Source: Micrococcales bacterium
GTDB taxonomy: Bacteria > Actinomycetota > Actinomycetes > Actinomycetales > Cellulomonadaceae
NCBI GenBank assembly: GCA_014763765.1
Contig: JACXUT010000007.1
Span: forward strand, 1-40,646
Length of the DNA: 40,646 bases
Direction of reading: 5' to 3'
The notes under the pieces: model-generated
Told to the model about the DNA's origin: nothing
The model's input: the letters and a program-made list of their open reading frames with translations, nothing else
Database searches by the model: none
Part shown: piece by piece, positions 17,419 to 26,205 of the stretch
Numbering within the stretch: position 1 is the stretch's first letter
Layout: each line of letters starts with the position of its first letter
Made by a program: the position numbers and the translations under genes

Positions 17419-18444
17419 GTGACCGACGCCGCAGCCCCCGACGCCGCCGTGACCCCGGGGGACGGCGGCCGCGCCCCGGTGGTCGCCGACGTGTCCGAGG
17501 ACGACCTGCTGGCCCGGATCTTCCCGCACCTGCCCGCGGGCGACCGCACCCTGCTCGGCCCGGGCGACGACGCCGCCGTGCTGGGGGCGCCCGACGGCCG
17601 GTTCGTGGTCTCCACGGACGTCCTGGTGGAGGACCGGCACTTCCGGCTCGGGTGGTCGAGCGGCGAGGACGTCGGCTGGCGGGCGGCGATGCAGAACCTG
17701 GCCGACGTCGCCGCGATGGGCGCGCGTCCCACGGCGCTCGTCGTGTCCCTCGTCGCACCGGGGGACCTGCCGGTGGCGTGGGTCGAGGGGCTCGCGCGCG
17801 GGCTCGGCGAGGCCTGCCGCACGGTCGGCGCGGGCGTCGTCGGCGGCGACCTGTCGGGCGGCGGCGCCGTGGTCGTCGCGGTCACCGTGCACGGGGACCT
17901 GGGCGGCCGTGAGCCGGTGCTGCGCTCGGGTGCGCGGCCCGGCGACGTGCTCGCGCTCGCGGGCACGGTCGGCAGGTCCGCCGCGGGGCTCGCGCTGCTG
18001 GACGCCGGGCGCCCGGAGGCGGGGCCCGACGCGGTCCGGGTCTACCGACGCCCGCAGCCGCCGCTCGCCGCCGGCCCCGAGGCCGCGCGCGCGGGTGCCA
18101 CCGCGATGCTCGACGTCTCCGACGGGCTGCTGCGCGACGCCGCCCGGATCGCCGCGGCGAGCCGGGTCGTGCTCGACCTCGACGACCCGCGGAGCGCGCT
18201 GGCGGACGACCTGGCGGCGCTCCGGGGCGCGGCCGCGGCGCTCGGCGCCGACCCGGTCGCGTGGGCGCTCGGCGGCGGGGAGGACCACGGGCTGCTCGCG
18301 TCGTTCCCGCCCGGCGCGGTGCCGGCGGGCTTCCGGGTGGTCGGCCGTGTCCGGGCGCCCGACGCGGGTGCTCCCGCCGGCACCGTCCTCGTCGCCGGCC
18401 GGCCGCCGCACGCCGTGCCCGGCTGGGAGCACTTCCACCGCTGA
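17419..18444 (+). CDS. thiL: Thiamine-monophosphate kinase
   Basis: Phosphorylates thiamine monophosphate to the cofactor thiamine diphosphate, the last step of thiamine synthesis. 341 residues, with the AIRS/ThiL-type ATP fold: GPGDDAAVL, the metal site STDVLVEDRHF, NLADVAAMGARP, VGGDLSGG, and the C-terminal LDVSDGLLRDAARIA and GGGEDHGLL. GTG 17419 is preferred over the in-frame GTG at 17410, which would overlap the -10 hexamer. It converges on a GNAT gene with a bidirectional hairpin between them. Confidence 0.95.
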   Translation: MTDAAAPDAAVTPGDGGRAPVVADVSEDDLLARIFPHLPAGDRTLLGPGDDAAVLGAPDGRFVVSTDVLVEDRHFRLGWSSGEDVGWRAAMQNLADVAAMGARPTALVVSLVAPGDLPVAWVEGLARGLGEACRTVGAGVVGGDLSGGGAVVVAVTVHGDLGGREPVLRSGARPGDVLALAGTVGRSAAGLALLDAGRPEAGPDAVRVYRRPQPPLAAGPEAARAGATAMLDVSDGLLRDAARIAAASRVVLDLDDPRSALADDLAALRGAAAALGADPVAWALGGGEDHGLLASFPPGAVPAGFRVVGRVRAPDAGAPAGTVLVAGRPPHAVPGWEHFHR

Positions 18445-18446
18445 CG

Positions 18447-18485
18447 GGCCGGCGGGGCCGGACCCCGGGGAGGTCCGCGCCGGCC
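18447..18485. terminator. Bulged 14-bp hairpin between thiL and the GNAT gene
   Basis: An outer stem GGCCGGCG/CGCCGGCC (18447-18454 with 18478-18485) and an inner stem CGGACC/GGTCCG (18459-18464 with 18472-18477) are joined with a four-base bulge. It could end both converging transcripts. Confidence 0.6.
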
Positions 18486-18509
18486 GAGGGGGTCGGCGCC
18501 GGGCGGGGG

Positions 18510-19028
18510 TCAGCGCCGGCGGTACCGGACCTCCAGCAGGTCCGTCCCGCCCAGCTCCTCGGTGCGCTCGGTGCCGTCCGGCTGGAACCCGTGCCGCCGG
18601 TAGAAGTGCCGGGCGCGCTCGTTCTCCGCGAACACCCACAGCGTCACGGCCGTGCGCGGGGGCACGTCGGCGAGCGCGGTCCGCAGCAGCTCGCGGGCGG
18701 CGCCCGAGCCCCACAGGCCCGGTTCGAGGTAGATCGCGTAGACCTGCAGCGTGCCCCGCTCGGCGTCCTCGTCCTGCGACGGGCCCAGCGAGATGAAGCC
18801 GACCACCTCGTCGTCCACCGTCGCGACCCACGCGCGGACGCGGCTGCCGGGTGCGAGGTACCGCTTCCAGGCTTCGGTGCGGCTGTCGACGTCGAGCGAC
18901 GCCAGGTAGGAGCCCGGCACCATGCCCGCGTACGCGTGGCGCCACGTCTCGACGTGCACCCGCGCGATGCCCGCGGCGTCGGCGGGCTCCGCGGGACGGA
19001 CCGAGTGCTCGCGACGCTGCTCGCTCAT
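18510..19028 (-). CDS. GNAT family N-acetyltransferase
   Basis: Predicted acetyl-CoA-dependent acetyltransferase of 172 residues; substrate unknown. It has the GNAT order: N-terminal RPAEPADAAGIARVHVETWRHA, central beta strands GFISLG and LQVYAIYLEP, the acetyl-CoA pyrophosphate loop as GLWGSGAARELL, and the C-terminal NERARHFYRRHGF block. ATG 19028 is chosen; an in-frame GTG at 19046 would add six residues. It lies downstream of the rpmB terminator, so it probably has its own promoter. Nothing in the neighbourhood indicates the substrate. Confidence 0.88.
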   Translation of the reverse strand: MSEQRREHSVRPAEPADAAGIARVHVETWRHAYAGMVPGSYLASLDVDSRTEAWKRYLAPGSRVRAWVATVDDEVVGFISLGPSQDEDAERGTLQVYAIYLEPGLWGSGAARELLRTALADVPPRTAVTLWVFAENERARHFYRRHGFQPDGTERTEELGGTDLLEVRYRRR

Positions 19029-19091
19029 GCGACCAGCGTGCCACACGGCCCGGGGCGCCGGGGGCCGTCCGTCGCGACGTCCCCGGGCAGC

Positions 19092-19129
19092 ACGAGGGCC
19101 CGCGCGGATCGCTCCGCGCGGGCCCTCGT
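19092..19129 (-). terminator. Rho-independent-like terminator after rpmB
   Basis: A perfect 17-bp GC-rich stem (19092-19108 with 19113-19129) closes a TCGC tetraloop, 15 bases beyond the rpmB stop. The lack of a long T-tract is usual in high-GC actinobacteria. Confidence 0.85.
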
Positions 19130-19143
19130 CGAGCCTGGTGCGC

Positions 19144-19335
19144 TCAGACGGCGCGCTGCACCTTGCCGGCCTTGAGGCACGAGGTGCAGACGTTCATCCG
19201 CTTCGGGGTGCCCGCCACGACGACGCGCACACGCTGGATGTTCGGGTTCCAGCGACGCTTCGTGCGCACGTGCGAGTGCGAGATGCTGTGCCCGAAGCTC
19301 GGGCCCTTGGCGCAGACGTCGCAGTTGGCAGCCAC
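19144..19335 (-). CDS. rpmB: 50S ribosomal protein L28
   Basis: Large-subunit ribosomal protein of 63 residues. The sequence begins MAANCDVCAKGP and contains SHSHVRTKRRWNPN and the C-terminal VCTSCLKAGKV. The two CxxC pairs make this the zinc-binding form; many actinobacteria also carry a zinc-free copy under Zur control. The ATG is preceded by AGGAGA. It is transcribed alone, with a promoter about 150 bases upstream and a strong hairpin after the stop. Confidence 0.96.
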   Translation of the reverse strand: MAANCDVCAKGPSFGHSISHSHVRTKRRWNPNIQRVRVVVAGTPKRMNVCTSCLKAGKVQRAV

Positions 19336-19638
19336 GGTCTTCTCCTGATCCGGTCATTGCACGCCGCTCGGGGGGTGCCCCGGGCGGCAAGTCCTGGTGG
19401 GTCGGCGGGCCCGCACCAGCGGTCCGAGGACCGGCCGGGGGGCGCACCCGTGCCCGGCAGAGGCCAGGCAACCGGACAAGACTAGCCCACGAGCGCCGTG
19501 CGCCTCAAAACGACGTCCGTCACACCGGGCCCCGGCGCGTGCCGCGCGTCCCCGGTCCGGTGCTCCCGGCGGGTGCACGGGCGCGGGGTGCCCGGGGACG
19601 ACGCGTGGGCTGTCACCGCGGTGGGGCAGAGTAAGGGG
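19336..19638. other. Intergenic region with rpmB leader and two hairpins
   Basis: A 303-base divergent spacer between rpmB and the DAK2 gene. If the promoter at 19479-19508 is right, rpmB has a leader of about 137 bases. Within it two adjacent hairpins can form: CTGGTG/CACCAG (19394-19419, with GGGCCC in its loop) and CGGTCC/GGACCG (19420-19433). They could be an autoregulatory r-protein leader. No further gene is seen. Confidence 0.5.
19479..19508 (-). promoter_or_regulatory. Candidate rpmB promoter (TTGAGG - 18 - TAGTCT)
   Basis: On the minus strand, -35 TTGAGG (19508-19503) and -10 TAGTCT (19484-19479) are 18 bases apart in the AT-richest part of the spacer, a good vegetative-sigma match. 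Confidence 0.6.
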
Positions 19639-20946
19639 GTGCGGGTCAGCGGGTCCGCACGGACGACGGAAGGACTGCGCGCGGACGTGGCTGGGCGACC
19701 CGGGACCGGACGGCTGGACGACGGCGCCGTGCTGCGCGACTGGCTCGACCGCGCGGTACCCGCCCTCGAGGCGGCGCAGCAGCGGATCGACTCGGTGAAC
19801 GTCTTCCCGGTCCCCGACGGCGACACCGGCACCAACGTGCTGCTCACGGTGCGCGGCGCCGCCGAGGAGGTGGCGGCCGTCCCCGCCGGGGCCGGCGACG
19901 GGCCGCAGGTGCTGCGGGCGCTCGCCCGGGGCGCGCTGCTGTCCGCCCGCGGCAACTCCGGGGTGATCCTCAGCCGCTACCTGGGCGGCCTGGCCGGCGC
20001 GGCGTCCGGCACGCTGCCCGAGGCGCTCCGCGTGGCGGCGCAGGCCGCCCGGGAGGCGGTGCCGGTGCCCGAGGACGGGACGGTGCTGACCGTCGCGGCG
20101 GGCGTCGCGGACGCCGCCCGTGAGGCCGCGGACGCCGGGGCGGACGACGCCTCGGCGCTCGCCGCCGGAGTGGCGACGGGACGGGACGGGCTGGCACGGG
20201 TGAGCGCCACGCACCCGGTGCTGCGCTCCGCGCGGGTCGTCGACGCCGGCGCGTGCGCGCTGCTGGTGCTGCTCGACGTCCTGGCGGCGGCGCTGGCCGG
20301 CCGCGCCGGGGCGGTCGACGTCGGCTGGCTGACCGAGCACGCGCGCCCGGCCGGGCCGGCGCCGGAGGTCGACGGCCCGGAGCGCGCCCGGCCGGGCGGT
20401 GGCGTCCCCGCCGGCCCGGCCGCCTACGAGGTGGTCGCGCTGCTCGGCACCGCCGACGCGGTGGCCGTGGCCGGCGCGCTGGCCGGGGCGCTCGGGTCCG
20501 CGGGCGACGCCGTGGCGGTGGTCCCGGGCGACGGGCTGGTCACGGCCCACGTGCACACGCCCGCGCCCGTCGGGGCGGCCGCCGTGCTCGACGCGTCGGG
20601 CGCGGCCTGGACCGCCACGGTGCGCGCGCTGCTCGGCGGGGTCCGGCCGGTCGTCGCGTGCACGGCGTCGGCGACCGCGTCCGCGTCCCTCGCGGACGCC
20701 GGCGCGGTGGTGGCGCTGCTGCCTGCCGGGACCGCCCCCGCGGACGCGCGCGACGCCGTGCGCCGGGCGGCGGGCGACGCCGCGGCCGGCGGGGGCCCGG
20801 TGACGGTCCTGCCGGGGGGGCTGCTCGCGCCGGGCGACCTGGACCCCTCGTGGGCGGTCGTCGCGGGCGTGGTGGACGACCGCGCGGTGCGGGCCGCGAC
20901 GCGCGGGGAGCCTGCGGAGGCCCGGACGACGGGGGCCCGCGCGTGA
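19639..20946 (+). CDS. DAK2 domain protein (FakA/YloV-like)
   Basis: Predicted phosphotransfer protein of 435 residues. The N-terminal DAK2 domain (about 30-222) has the Mg-ATP motif PVPDGDTGTN (Asp60, Asp62, Asn66) and GNSGVIL. The middle domain has PGDGLVTAHVHTPAP, which in FakA-type proteins supplies a key His/Cys site. FakA phosphorylates fatty acids bound to FakB; this product is about 100 residues shorter than typical FakA, mainly at the C-terminus, and no FakB gene is in the window, so that role is only inferred. GTG 19639 is the likely start, with further in-frame GTGs upstream. It overlaps recG by four bases, its usual neighbour. Confidence 0.85.
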   Translation: MRVSGSARTTEGLRADVAGRPGTGRLDDGAVLRDWLDRAVPALEAAQQRIDSVNVFPVPDGDTGTNVLLTVRGAAEEVAAVPAGAGDGPQVLRALARGALLSARGNSGVILSRYLGGLAGAASGTLPEALRVAAQAAREAVPVPEDGTVLTVAAGVADAAREAADAGADDASALAAGVATGRDGLARVSATHPVLRSARVVDAGACALLVLLDVLAAALAGRAGAVDVGWLTEHARPAGPAPEVDGPERARPGGGVPAGPAAYEVVALLGTADAVAVAGALAGALGSAGDAVAVVPGDGLVTAHVHTPAPVGAAAVLDASGAAWTATVRALLGGVRPVVACTASATASASLADAGAVVALLPAGTAPADARDAVRRAAGDAAAGGGPVTVLPGGLLAPGDLDPSWAVVAGVVDDRAVRAATRGEPAEARTTGARA

Positions 20947-23192
20947 CGGCCCCGGACGACGCGGTCGTGCGGCCGCTGCCCTACCTGGAGCAGGACCTCG
21001 GCAGGGTGGTGCCGGGTGTCGCGAAGAAGCTGGCGAAGCTCGACGTGCTCACGGTCGGCGACCTGCTGCGCTACTACCCGCGGCGCTACCACCGCTGGGG
21101 CCACCCGACCTCGATCGGCGAGCTGCGCGTCGGCGAGCACGTCACGGTGGACGCCGAGGTCGAGCAGGCCACGATGCGCACGATGCGCTCCCGCGGCGGC
21201 GTCATCCTCGAGGCGGTGGTGCGCAACGGGCGCGACCGGCTGCACCTCACCTGGTTCGCCAAGCACCAGGGCGCGCTGCGCCGGTTCGAGCAGGAGCTGC
21301 GGCCGGGAGCGGTCGGGCTGTTCTCGGGGACGGTCAAGGACTACCGCGGGCAGATGCAGCTCCTGCACCCCGAGTACGAGCTGCGGGAGACCGACGACGT
21401 CGCCGACGAGGCCACCCGGCTGGCGGAGAGCGAGCGGCCCCGGCCGGTCTACGGGCTGACGTCCGGGCTGAAGAACCAGACCGTCGTCGAGGCCGTCAAG
21501 GTCGTGCTCACCTCCATGACGGACCGGGACCTGCCCGACCCGCTGCCGGACGACGTGCGCGGCGCGATGCCCGGGCTGCGGGAGGCGCTGCTCGGCGTGC
21601 ACCGGCCGCAGGACCAGGCCGAGCTCGACGGGGCGCTCGAGCGGCTGCGGTTCGAGGAGGCGTTCGTCCTGCAGGCGGAGCTCGCGCGGCGCAAGGCGCG
21701 GTTCGCCGCCCAGGGCGCCGTCGCCCGTCCGCGGCGGGCCGGGGGCCTGCTGGACGCGTTCGACGCGCGGCTGCCGTTCGCGCTCACCGCGGGGCAGCGC
21801 GCGACCGGGGAGGAGATCGCCCGGCAGCTCGCCGCGGACAGCCCGATGCAGCGCCTGCTGCAGGGCGAGGTGGGCTCCGGCAAGACCGTGGTCGCCGCCC
21901 GGGCGATGCTCCAGGTGATCGACGCCGGCGGTCAGGCGGCGCTGCTGGCGCCGACCGAGGTGCTGGCCGCCCAGCACGCCCGGACGCTCCAGGCCCTGCT
22001 CGGCGACCTCGCGGAGGGCGGCATGCTCGGCGGCGCGGACGGGGCGACCCGGGTGGCGCTGCTGACCGGCTCGCAGGGCTCGGCGGCCCGCCGGCGCGCG
22101 CTCGCGGACATCGCGGGCGGCGCGGCGGGGATCGTGGTCGGCACCCACGCGCTGCTGTCCGAGCACGTGCAGTTCGCGGACCTCGGCCTGGTCGTCGTGG
22201 ACGAGCAGCACCGGTTCGGCGTCGAGCAGCGCGACGTGCTGCGCGCCAAGGCCGGCGGGGTGCCGCACCTGCTGGTCATGACCGCGACGCCCATCCCGCG
22301 CACGGTCGCGATGACGGTGTTCGGGGACCTCGAGACGTCGACGCTGCGCGAGGTGCCGGCGGGTCGCGCGGAGGTCGTCACGCACCTGGTCCCGGCCGCG
22401 CGGCCGGCCTGGCTGGACCGCGCCTGGCAGCGGGTGCGCGAGGAGGTCGAGCGCGGCGGGCGGGCGTACGTGGTGTGCGCGCGCATCGACGGGGACGCGA
22501 AGCGCGAGGACGTCGACGGCGCGGACCTCGTGACGGACCTGCCGGACGGGCCCGGGGACGACGCCCCCGCGCCGCGGCCGCTGCGCGCCGTCACCGAGGT
22601 CGCGGCCGAGCTGCGCGGGACGCCGGCCCTGCGGGGCGTCCGGGTCGGCGAGCTGCACGGCCGGATGGGCCCGGAGGACAAGGACCGGGCGCTCGCCGAC
22701 TTCGCCTCGGGCGCGGTGCCGGTGCTCGTCTCGACCACGGTGATCGAGGTCGGCGTGGACGTGCCCGACGCGACCGTCATGGTGGTGCTCGACGCCGACC
22801 GGTTCGGGATCTCCCAGCTCCACCAGCTCCGCGGGCGCATCGGCCGGGGGAGCCGGCCCGGGGTGTGCCTGCTGGTGGCGGACGTCGCCGAGGGCACGCC
22901 CGCCGCCGTCCGGCTCGGTCGGCTCGCGGCCACGCGGGACGGCTTCGAGCTCGCGGACGTCGACCTGGAGCTGCGGCGCGAGGGCGACGTGCTGGGGGCG
23001 GCCCAGTCCGGCCGGGGGTCCTCGCTGCGGCTGCTGCAGGTCACGCGGCACGCGGACGTGATCGAGCGCGCCCGGGTCGCCGCGCGCGCCCTGGTGGAGG
23101 GCGACCCGGACCTCGCGGGCCACCCGGCGCTCGCGGCCGCGATCCAGGGCGTGCTGGCGGGCGAGCGCGAGGAGTTCCTCGACCGCACGTGA
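20943..23192 (+). CDS. recG: ATP-dependent DNA helicase RecG
   Basis: Branch-migrating helicase that regresses stalled replication forks and processes Holliday junctions; 749 residues. The N-terminal wedge/OB part contains LRYYPRRYHRWG and HLTWFAKHQGALRRF. Motif I is GEVGSGKTVVA (about 308-318), motif II the DEQH box in VVDEQHRFG (about 419), motif III MTATPIPRT, and motif VI QLRGRIGRG. The helical C-terminal hook is present. GTG 20943 overlaps the DAK2 stop, so the two are coupled. It ends 63 bases before the next gene, which has its own -10. Confidence 0.96.
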   Translation: MTAPDDAVVRPLPYLEQDLGRVVPGVAKKLAKLDVLTVGDLLRYYPRRYHRWGHPTSIGELRVGEHVTVDAEVEQATMRTMRSRGGVILEAVVRNGRDRLHLTWFAKHQGALRRFEQELRPGAVGLFSGTVKDYRGQMQLLHPEYELRETDDVADEATRLAESERPRPVYGLTSGLKNQTVVEAVKVVLTSMTDRDLPDPLPDDVRGAMPGLREALLGVHRPQDQAELDGALERLRFEEAFVLQAELARRKARFAAQGAVARPRRAGGLLDAFDARLPFALTAGQRATGEEIARQLAADSPMQRLLQGEVGSGKTVVAARAMLQVIDAGGQAALLAPTEVLAAQHARTLQALLGDLAEGGMLGGADGATRVALLTGSQGSAARRRALADIAGGAAGIVVGTHALLSEHVQFADLGLVVVDEQHRFGVEQRDVLRAKAGGVPHLLVMTATPIPRTVAMTVFGDLETSTLREVPAGRAEVVTHLVPAARPAWLDRAWQRVREEVERGGRAYVVCARIDGDAKREDVDGADLVTDLPDGPGDDAPAPRPLRAVTEVAAELRGTPALRGVRVGELHGRMGPEDKDRALADFASGAVPVLVSTTVIEVGVDVPDATVMVVLDADRFGISQLHQLRGRIGRGSRPGVCLLVADVAEGTPAAVRLGRLAATRDGFELADVDLELRREGDVLGAAQSGRGSSLRLLQVTRHADVIERARVAARALVEGDPDLAGHPALAAAIQGVLAGEREEFLDRT

Positions 23193-23243
23193 CCGGACCG
23201 GGCGCGGGCCGACGGTCCCGCCGGGACGCCCCGTGGCGGTGCG

Positions 23244-23249
23244 TACGCT
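23244..23249 (+). promoter_or_regulatory. -10 element TACGCT for the ABC ATPase gene, probably leaderless
   Basis: TACGCT ends six bases before the GTG at 23256, with no Shine-Dalgarno sequence between. Confidence 0.55.
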
Positions 23250-23255
23250 GCTGCC

Positions 23256-23948
23256 GTGTCGAAGCAGCCCGTGATCCGTGCCGTCGACCTGCTCGTCGGC
23301 TACGGCGGGGAGCCCGTGTGCGCCCCCGTGTCCTTCACCCTCCCAGCGGGCCGCGCGCTCGCCCTCGTCGGCGCGAACGGCTCCGGCAAGTCGACCGTCC
23401 TGCGCGCCGTGCTCGGTCTGCTCGAGCCCGTCGGCGGCCGGGTGGAGGTGCTGGGACGACCGGTCGACGAGCGCGAGGTCGGCTTCCGGACGCGGGTGGC
23501 GAGCGTGCTGGACGACGACGCGTACTTCCCGGCGCTGACCGTCGCCGAGCACCTGTACCTCACGGCCCGGGCGCACGGCGTCCAGGGCGCGGACGCCGTG
23601 GTGGACGGGCTGCTGGACGAGTTCGGGCTGACCGAGCACGCGGCGGCGCTGCCGGTCGCCCTGTCGTCGGGCCAGCGGCGGCGCCTGCTGCTGGCCGCCG
23701 GGCTCGTGCGTCCGCGGTCGCTGCTCGTGCTGGACGAGCCCGAGCAGCGCCTGGACGTCGCGATGCGCGACCACCTGGCGGAGCGCCTGGTCGCCGAGAA
23801 GCGCGCGGGCGGCTCGGTGCTGCTCGCGACGCACGACCCGGAGCTGCTGCGCGCCGTCGCGGACCGCGCGGTGCTCGTGGGCGACGAGAGCTCCCGGCTG
23901 CTCGGCGTCGCGGACGCCGTCGAGGCGCTGCGCCCGGGCGTGCTGTGA
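23256..23948 (+). CDS. ABC transporter ATP-binding protein
   Basis: ATPase of 230 residues. Walker A is GANGSGKST, the signature is the atypical LSSGQRRR in place of LSGGQ, and Walker B is LLVLDEPEQRLD with the switch His in ATHD. The signature variation and the small size resemble ATPases paired with exporter-type membrane proteins. It overlaps the DUF6297 gene as GTGA, so the membrane partner is almost certainly that protein. The substrate and direction of transport are unknown. The pair is embedded between recG and rsmD. Confidence 0.92.
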   Translation: MSKQPVIRAVDLLVGYGGEPVCAPVSFTLPAGRALALVGANGSGKSTVLRAVLGLLEPVGGRVEVLGRPVDEREVGFRTRVASVLDDDAYFPALTVAEHLYLTARAHGVQGADAVVDGLLDEFGLTEHAAALPVALSSGQRRRLLLAAGLVRPRSLLVLDEPEQRLDVAMRDHLAERLVAEKRAGGSVLLATHDPELLRAVADRAVLVGDESSRLLGVADAVEALRPGVL

Positions 23949-25627
23949 CCGCGCAGCGGCCCGGCGCGGAGTCGGTCGACGAGTTCGCCACGCGGGACGG
24001 TGCGACGGGCGACGCCACCTGGGAGGACGCGCCCGCGCCGGCGGTGTCGCCGAGCGAGGGGGTGACCCCGGTCCCCGCCGCGCGGTCCATCCGCCGGTAC
24101 ACCGCGCAGGTCGCGCGCCGCCGGTCGGGGGCGGGCCTCGGCGAGGTGCTGGGCGACGTGTACTACGCCGCAGTCACGACGGCGATCGGCCTCGGTGTCG
24201 CGCTCGGGGTCGCCGGGCAGCTCCGCACCGCGCTGCCCCACGTCCCCGACCAGGCGCTGTCCACCGGCATCAGCCTGCCCACCGTGGTCGCCGTCGTGGC
24301 GGTGCTGGTGGGCGGGGCCGTGCTCTCCCTCGGCGCGCGGCTCGGGCCGGTCGGTGCGGGCGGCGCCGAGGCCACGTGGTGGCTCGGGTCCCCGGTGGAC
24401 CGCCGCGGGCTGCTGCGGCCGACGGCCCGGCGCCTCCCGGTCGCCGCCGGCGTGGTGGGCGCGGTCGTGGTGGCCCTGCTCGACGGAGGCCTGCTCGCGG
24501 ACCACGGCGTCGGGCACGTGCTGCGCATCGGCGCGGCCGCCGGGCTGTCCTGCGCGGCGCTGGTGCTGCTCGCGGGCCTCGCGCAGTCCCGCGGGGTGCC
24601 GCGCCGGACCACGGCGGTCGTGGGGGACCTCGTCGTCGCCGCCGCCCCGGTGCTGGCGCTGGTCGCCGCGCTCGCGGGCTGGCGGGTGACGGCGCTGCCG
24701 GACGTCCCGGCGGCGGTCCTCGGCGTCCTCCTCCTGGCCGTCGGCGGCCTGGCCTGGTGGCTGGACACCCGGCTCGGCCGGATCCGCGGCCGGCACCTGC
24801 GGGAGAGCGGCTCCGTCGCGACCCAGGCGGCCGGCGCGGTGGTGTCGCTCGACTCGCGCGAGCTCGGCCGCGCGCTGTCCGACTCGGCGGCCCGGCCCCG
24901 CCGGCGCTCCGTGCGGCGCATGCGGCTGGTGCGCGGACCGGTGTCCGCGGTCGTGGTCGCCGACACCACGGTGCTGCTGCGCTCTCCGCGGCACCTCGTG
25001 CAGCTCGTGGTGTCCGCGCTCGTGCCCGTGGTCGTCGTCGTCACGCCGCAGCTCGCCGGGGTGCTGGGAGTCGTGGTCGCGGTGCTGGTCAGCGGCTACG
25101 TCGGCATGCTCGCGACCGCCGAGGGCTCGCGCCGCGCGGAGATGGCACCCGTGGTGGACCGGCTGCTGCCGCTGTCCGCCGCGCGGGTCCGGCGGGCGCG
25201 GCTCGTCGTGCCCGGTGTGGCGATGCTGCTGTGGTCGGGGGTCGCGTTCGCCGCGATCGGCCGCTGGGAGGGGGACCTCGTGGCCTGGCTGCTGCTCGGC
25301 GTCGTCTCGGCACCCGTGTGGGCGGGCGCGGCCGTGCGCGGCGCGTACCGCCCGGCGCCGAACTGGCAGGGGCCGCTGGTCTCGACCCCGATGGGTGCGC
25401 TGCCCGGCGGCGTGGCCGGCGTGCTGTCGCGGGGCCCGGACGTCGCCGTGCTCGGCATGGTCCCGGTCGTCATCTGCGTGGCGCTCGGCACCGTCGTGCC
25501 GACGCTCGTGGTGGTGCAGGCGGTGGCCTCGGCGATCGCGCTGGCGTTCGGGTCCAGCACCAGCACGAAGACGATGATGGACCGGCTGGCGGAGGCGACG
25601 GAGCCGGAGAAGGGCGGTGGGCGGTGA
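23945..25627 (+). CDS. DUF6297 family membrane protein (putative ABC permease)
   Basis: Polytopic membrane protein of 560 residues. The first 50 residues are polar; then come roughly ten to twelve hydrophobic segments, with a long soluble loop at about 270-335 (DTRLGRIRGRHL to RRRSVRRM) splitting them into two halves. I recognise the overall type as DUF6297, which sits beside an ABC ATPase in actinobacteria, but the function is not known. It overlaps the ATPase gene upstream and rsmD downstream, each by GTGA. By architecture it may be the membrane part of a small exporter; that is inference from size and pairing. Confidence 0.8.
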   Translation: MTAQRPGAESVDEFATRDGATGDATWEDAPAPAVSPSEGVTPVPAARSIRRYTAQVARRRSGAGLGEVLGDVYYAAVTTAIGLGVALGVAGQLRTALPHVPDQALSTGISLPTVVAVVAVLVGGAVLSLGARLGPVGAGGAEATWWLGSPVDRRGLLRPTARRLPVAAGVVGAVVVALLDGGLLADHGVGHVLRIGAAAGLSCAALVLLAGLAQSRGVPRRTTAVVGDLVVAAAPVLALVAALAGWRVTALPDVPAAVLGVLLLAVGGLAWWLDTRLGRIRGRHLRESGSVATQAAGAVVSLDSRELGRALSDSAARPRRRSVRRMRLVRGPVSAVVVADTTVLLRSPRHLVQLVVSALVPVVVVVTPQLAGVLGVVVAVLVSGYVGMLATAEGSRRAEMAPVVDRLLPLSAARVRRARLVVPGVAMLLWSGVAFAAIGRWEGDLVAWLLLGVVSAPVWAGAAVRGAYRPAPNWQGPLVSTPMGALPGGVAGVLSRGPDVAVLGMVPVVICVALGTVVPTLVVVQAVASAIALAFGSSTSTKTMMDRLAEATEPEKGGGR

Positions 25628-26205
25628 CGCGGATCGTGGCGGGCTCGGTCGGCGGGCGGACGCTGGCCGTGCCGCCCCGGGGCACGCGCCCCACGAGCGA
25701 GCGCGTCCGCGAGGCGCTGTTCTCGCGGCTCGAGCACCTCGACGCGGTCGAGGGCGCCCGGGTGCTCGACGGCTACGCCGGCTCCGGGGCGCTCGGCCTG
25801 GAGGCGGCGAGCCGCGGGGCCGCGCGCGTGGTGCTGGTCGAGTGGGGCCGCGCCGCGGCGGACGTCTGCCGCCGCAACGCCGCCGCGCTGGGCCTCGCGG
25901 ACCGCGTCACCGTGGTCCGCGACCGTGTCGAGGCGTACACCGCCCGCCCGCCGGCCGAGCCGTGGGACCTGGTGCTGCTCGACCCGCCGTACGACGTGCC
26001 CGACGCGACGCTGGCCGAGGTCCTCGCCGCGCTGGTGCCGGCCCTGACGGTCGAGTCCGTGGTGGTGGTCGAGCGGTCCGCCCGGAGCGCGGCGCCCCCG
26101 TGGCCCGCGGGGATGCACGGCTTCGACACCCGGACCTACGGCGAGACGGCCGTGCACCTCGGCGCGCGCAGCCCCGTCCCGGACGACGAGCCGGCCCGGA
26201 GGTAG
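25624..26205 (+). CDS. rsmD: 16S rRNA (guanine(966)-N2)-methyltransferase
   Basis: Methylates G966 of 16S rRNA with S-adenosylmethionine; 193 residues. RIVAGSVGGRTL is the family N-terminus, RPTSERVREALFS the RNA-binding block, DGYAGSGALGLEAASRG motif I for SAM, and DPPY (120-123) the catalytic amino-methyltransferase motif. GTG 25624 overlaps the DUF6297 stop. Its own stop TAG forms the first three bases of the -10 hexamer for coaD. Confidence 0.94.
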   Translation: MTRIVAGSVGGRTLAVPPRGTRPTSERVREALFSRLEHLDAVEGARVLDGYAGSGALGLEAASRGAARVVLVEWGRAAADVCRRNAAALGLADRVTVVRDRVEAYTARPPAEPWDLVLLDPPYDVPDATLAEVLAALVPALTVESVVVVERSARSAAPPWPAGMHGFDTRTYGETAVHLGARSPVPDDEPARR

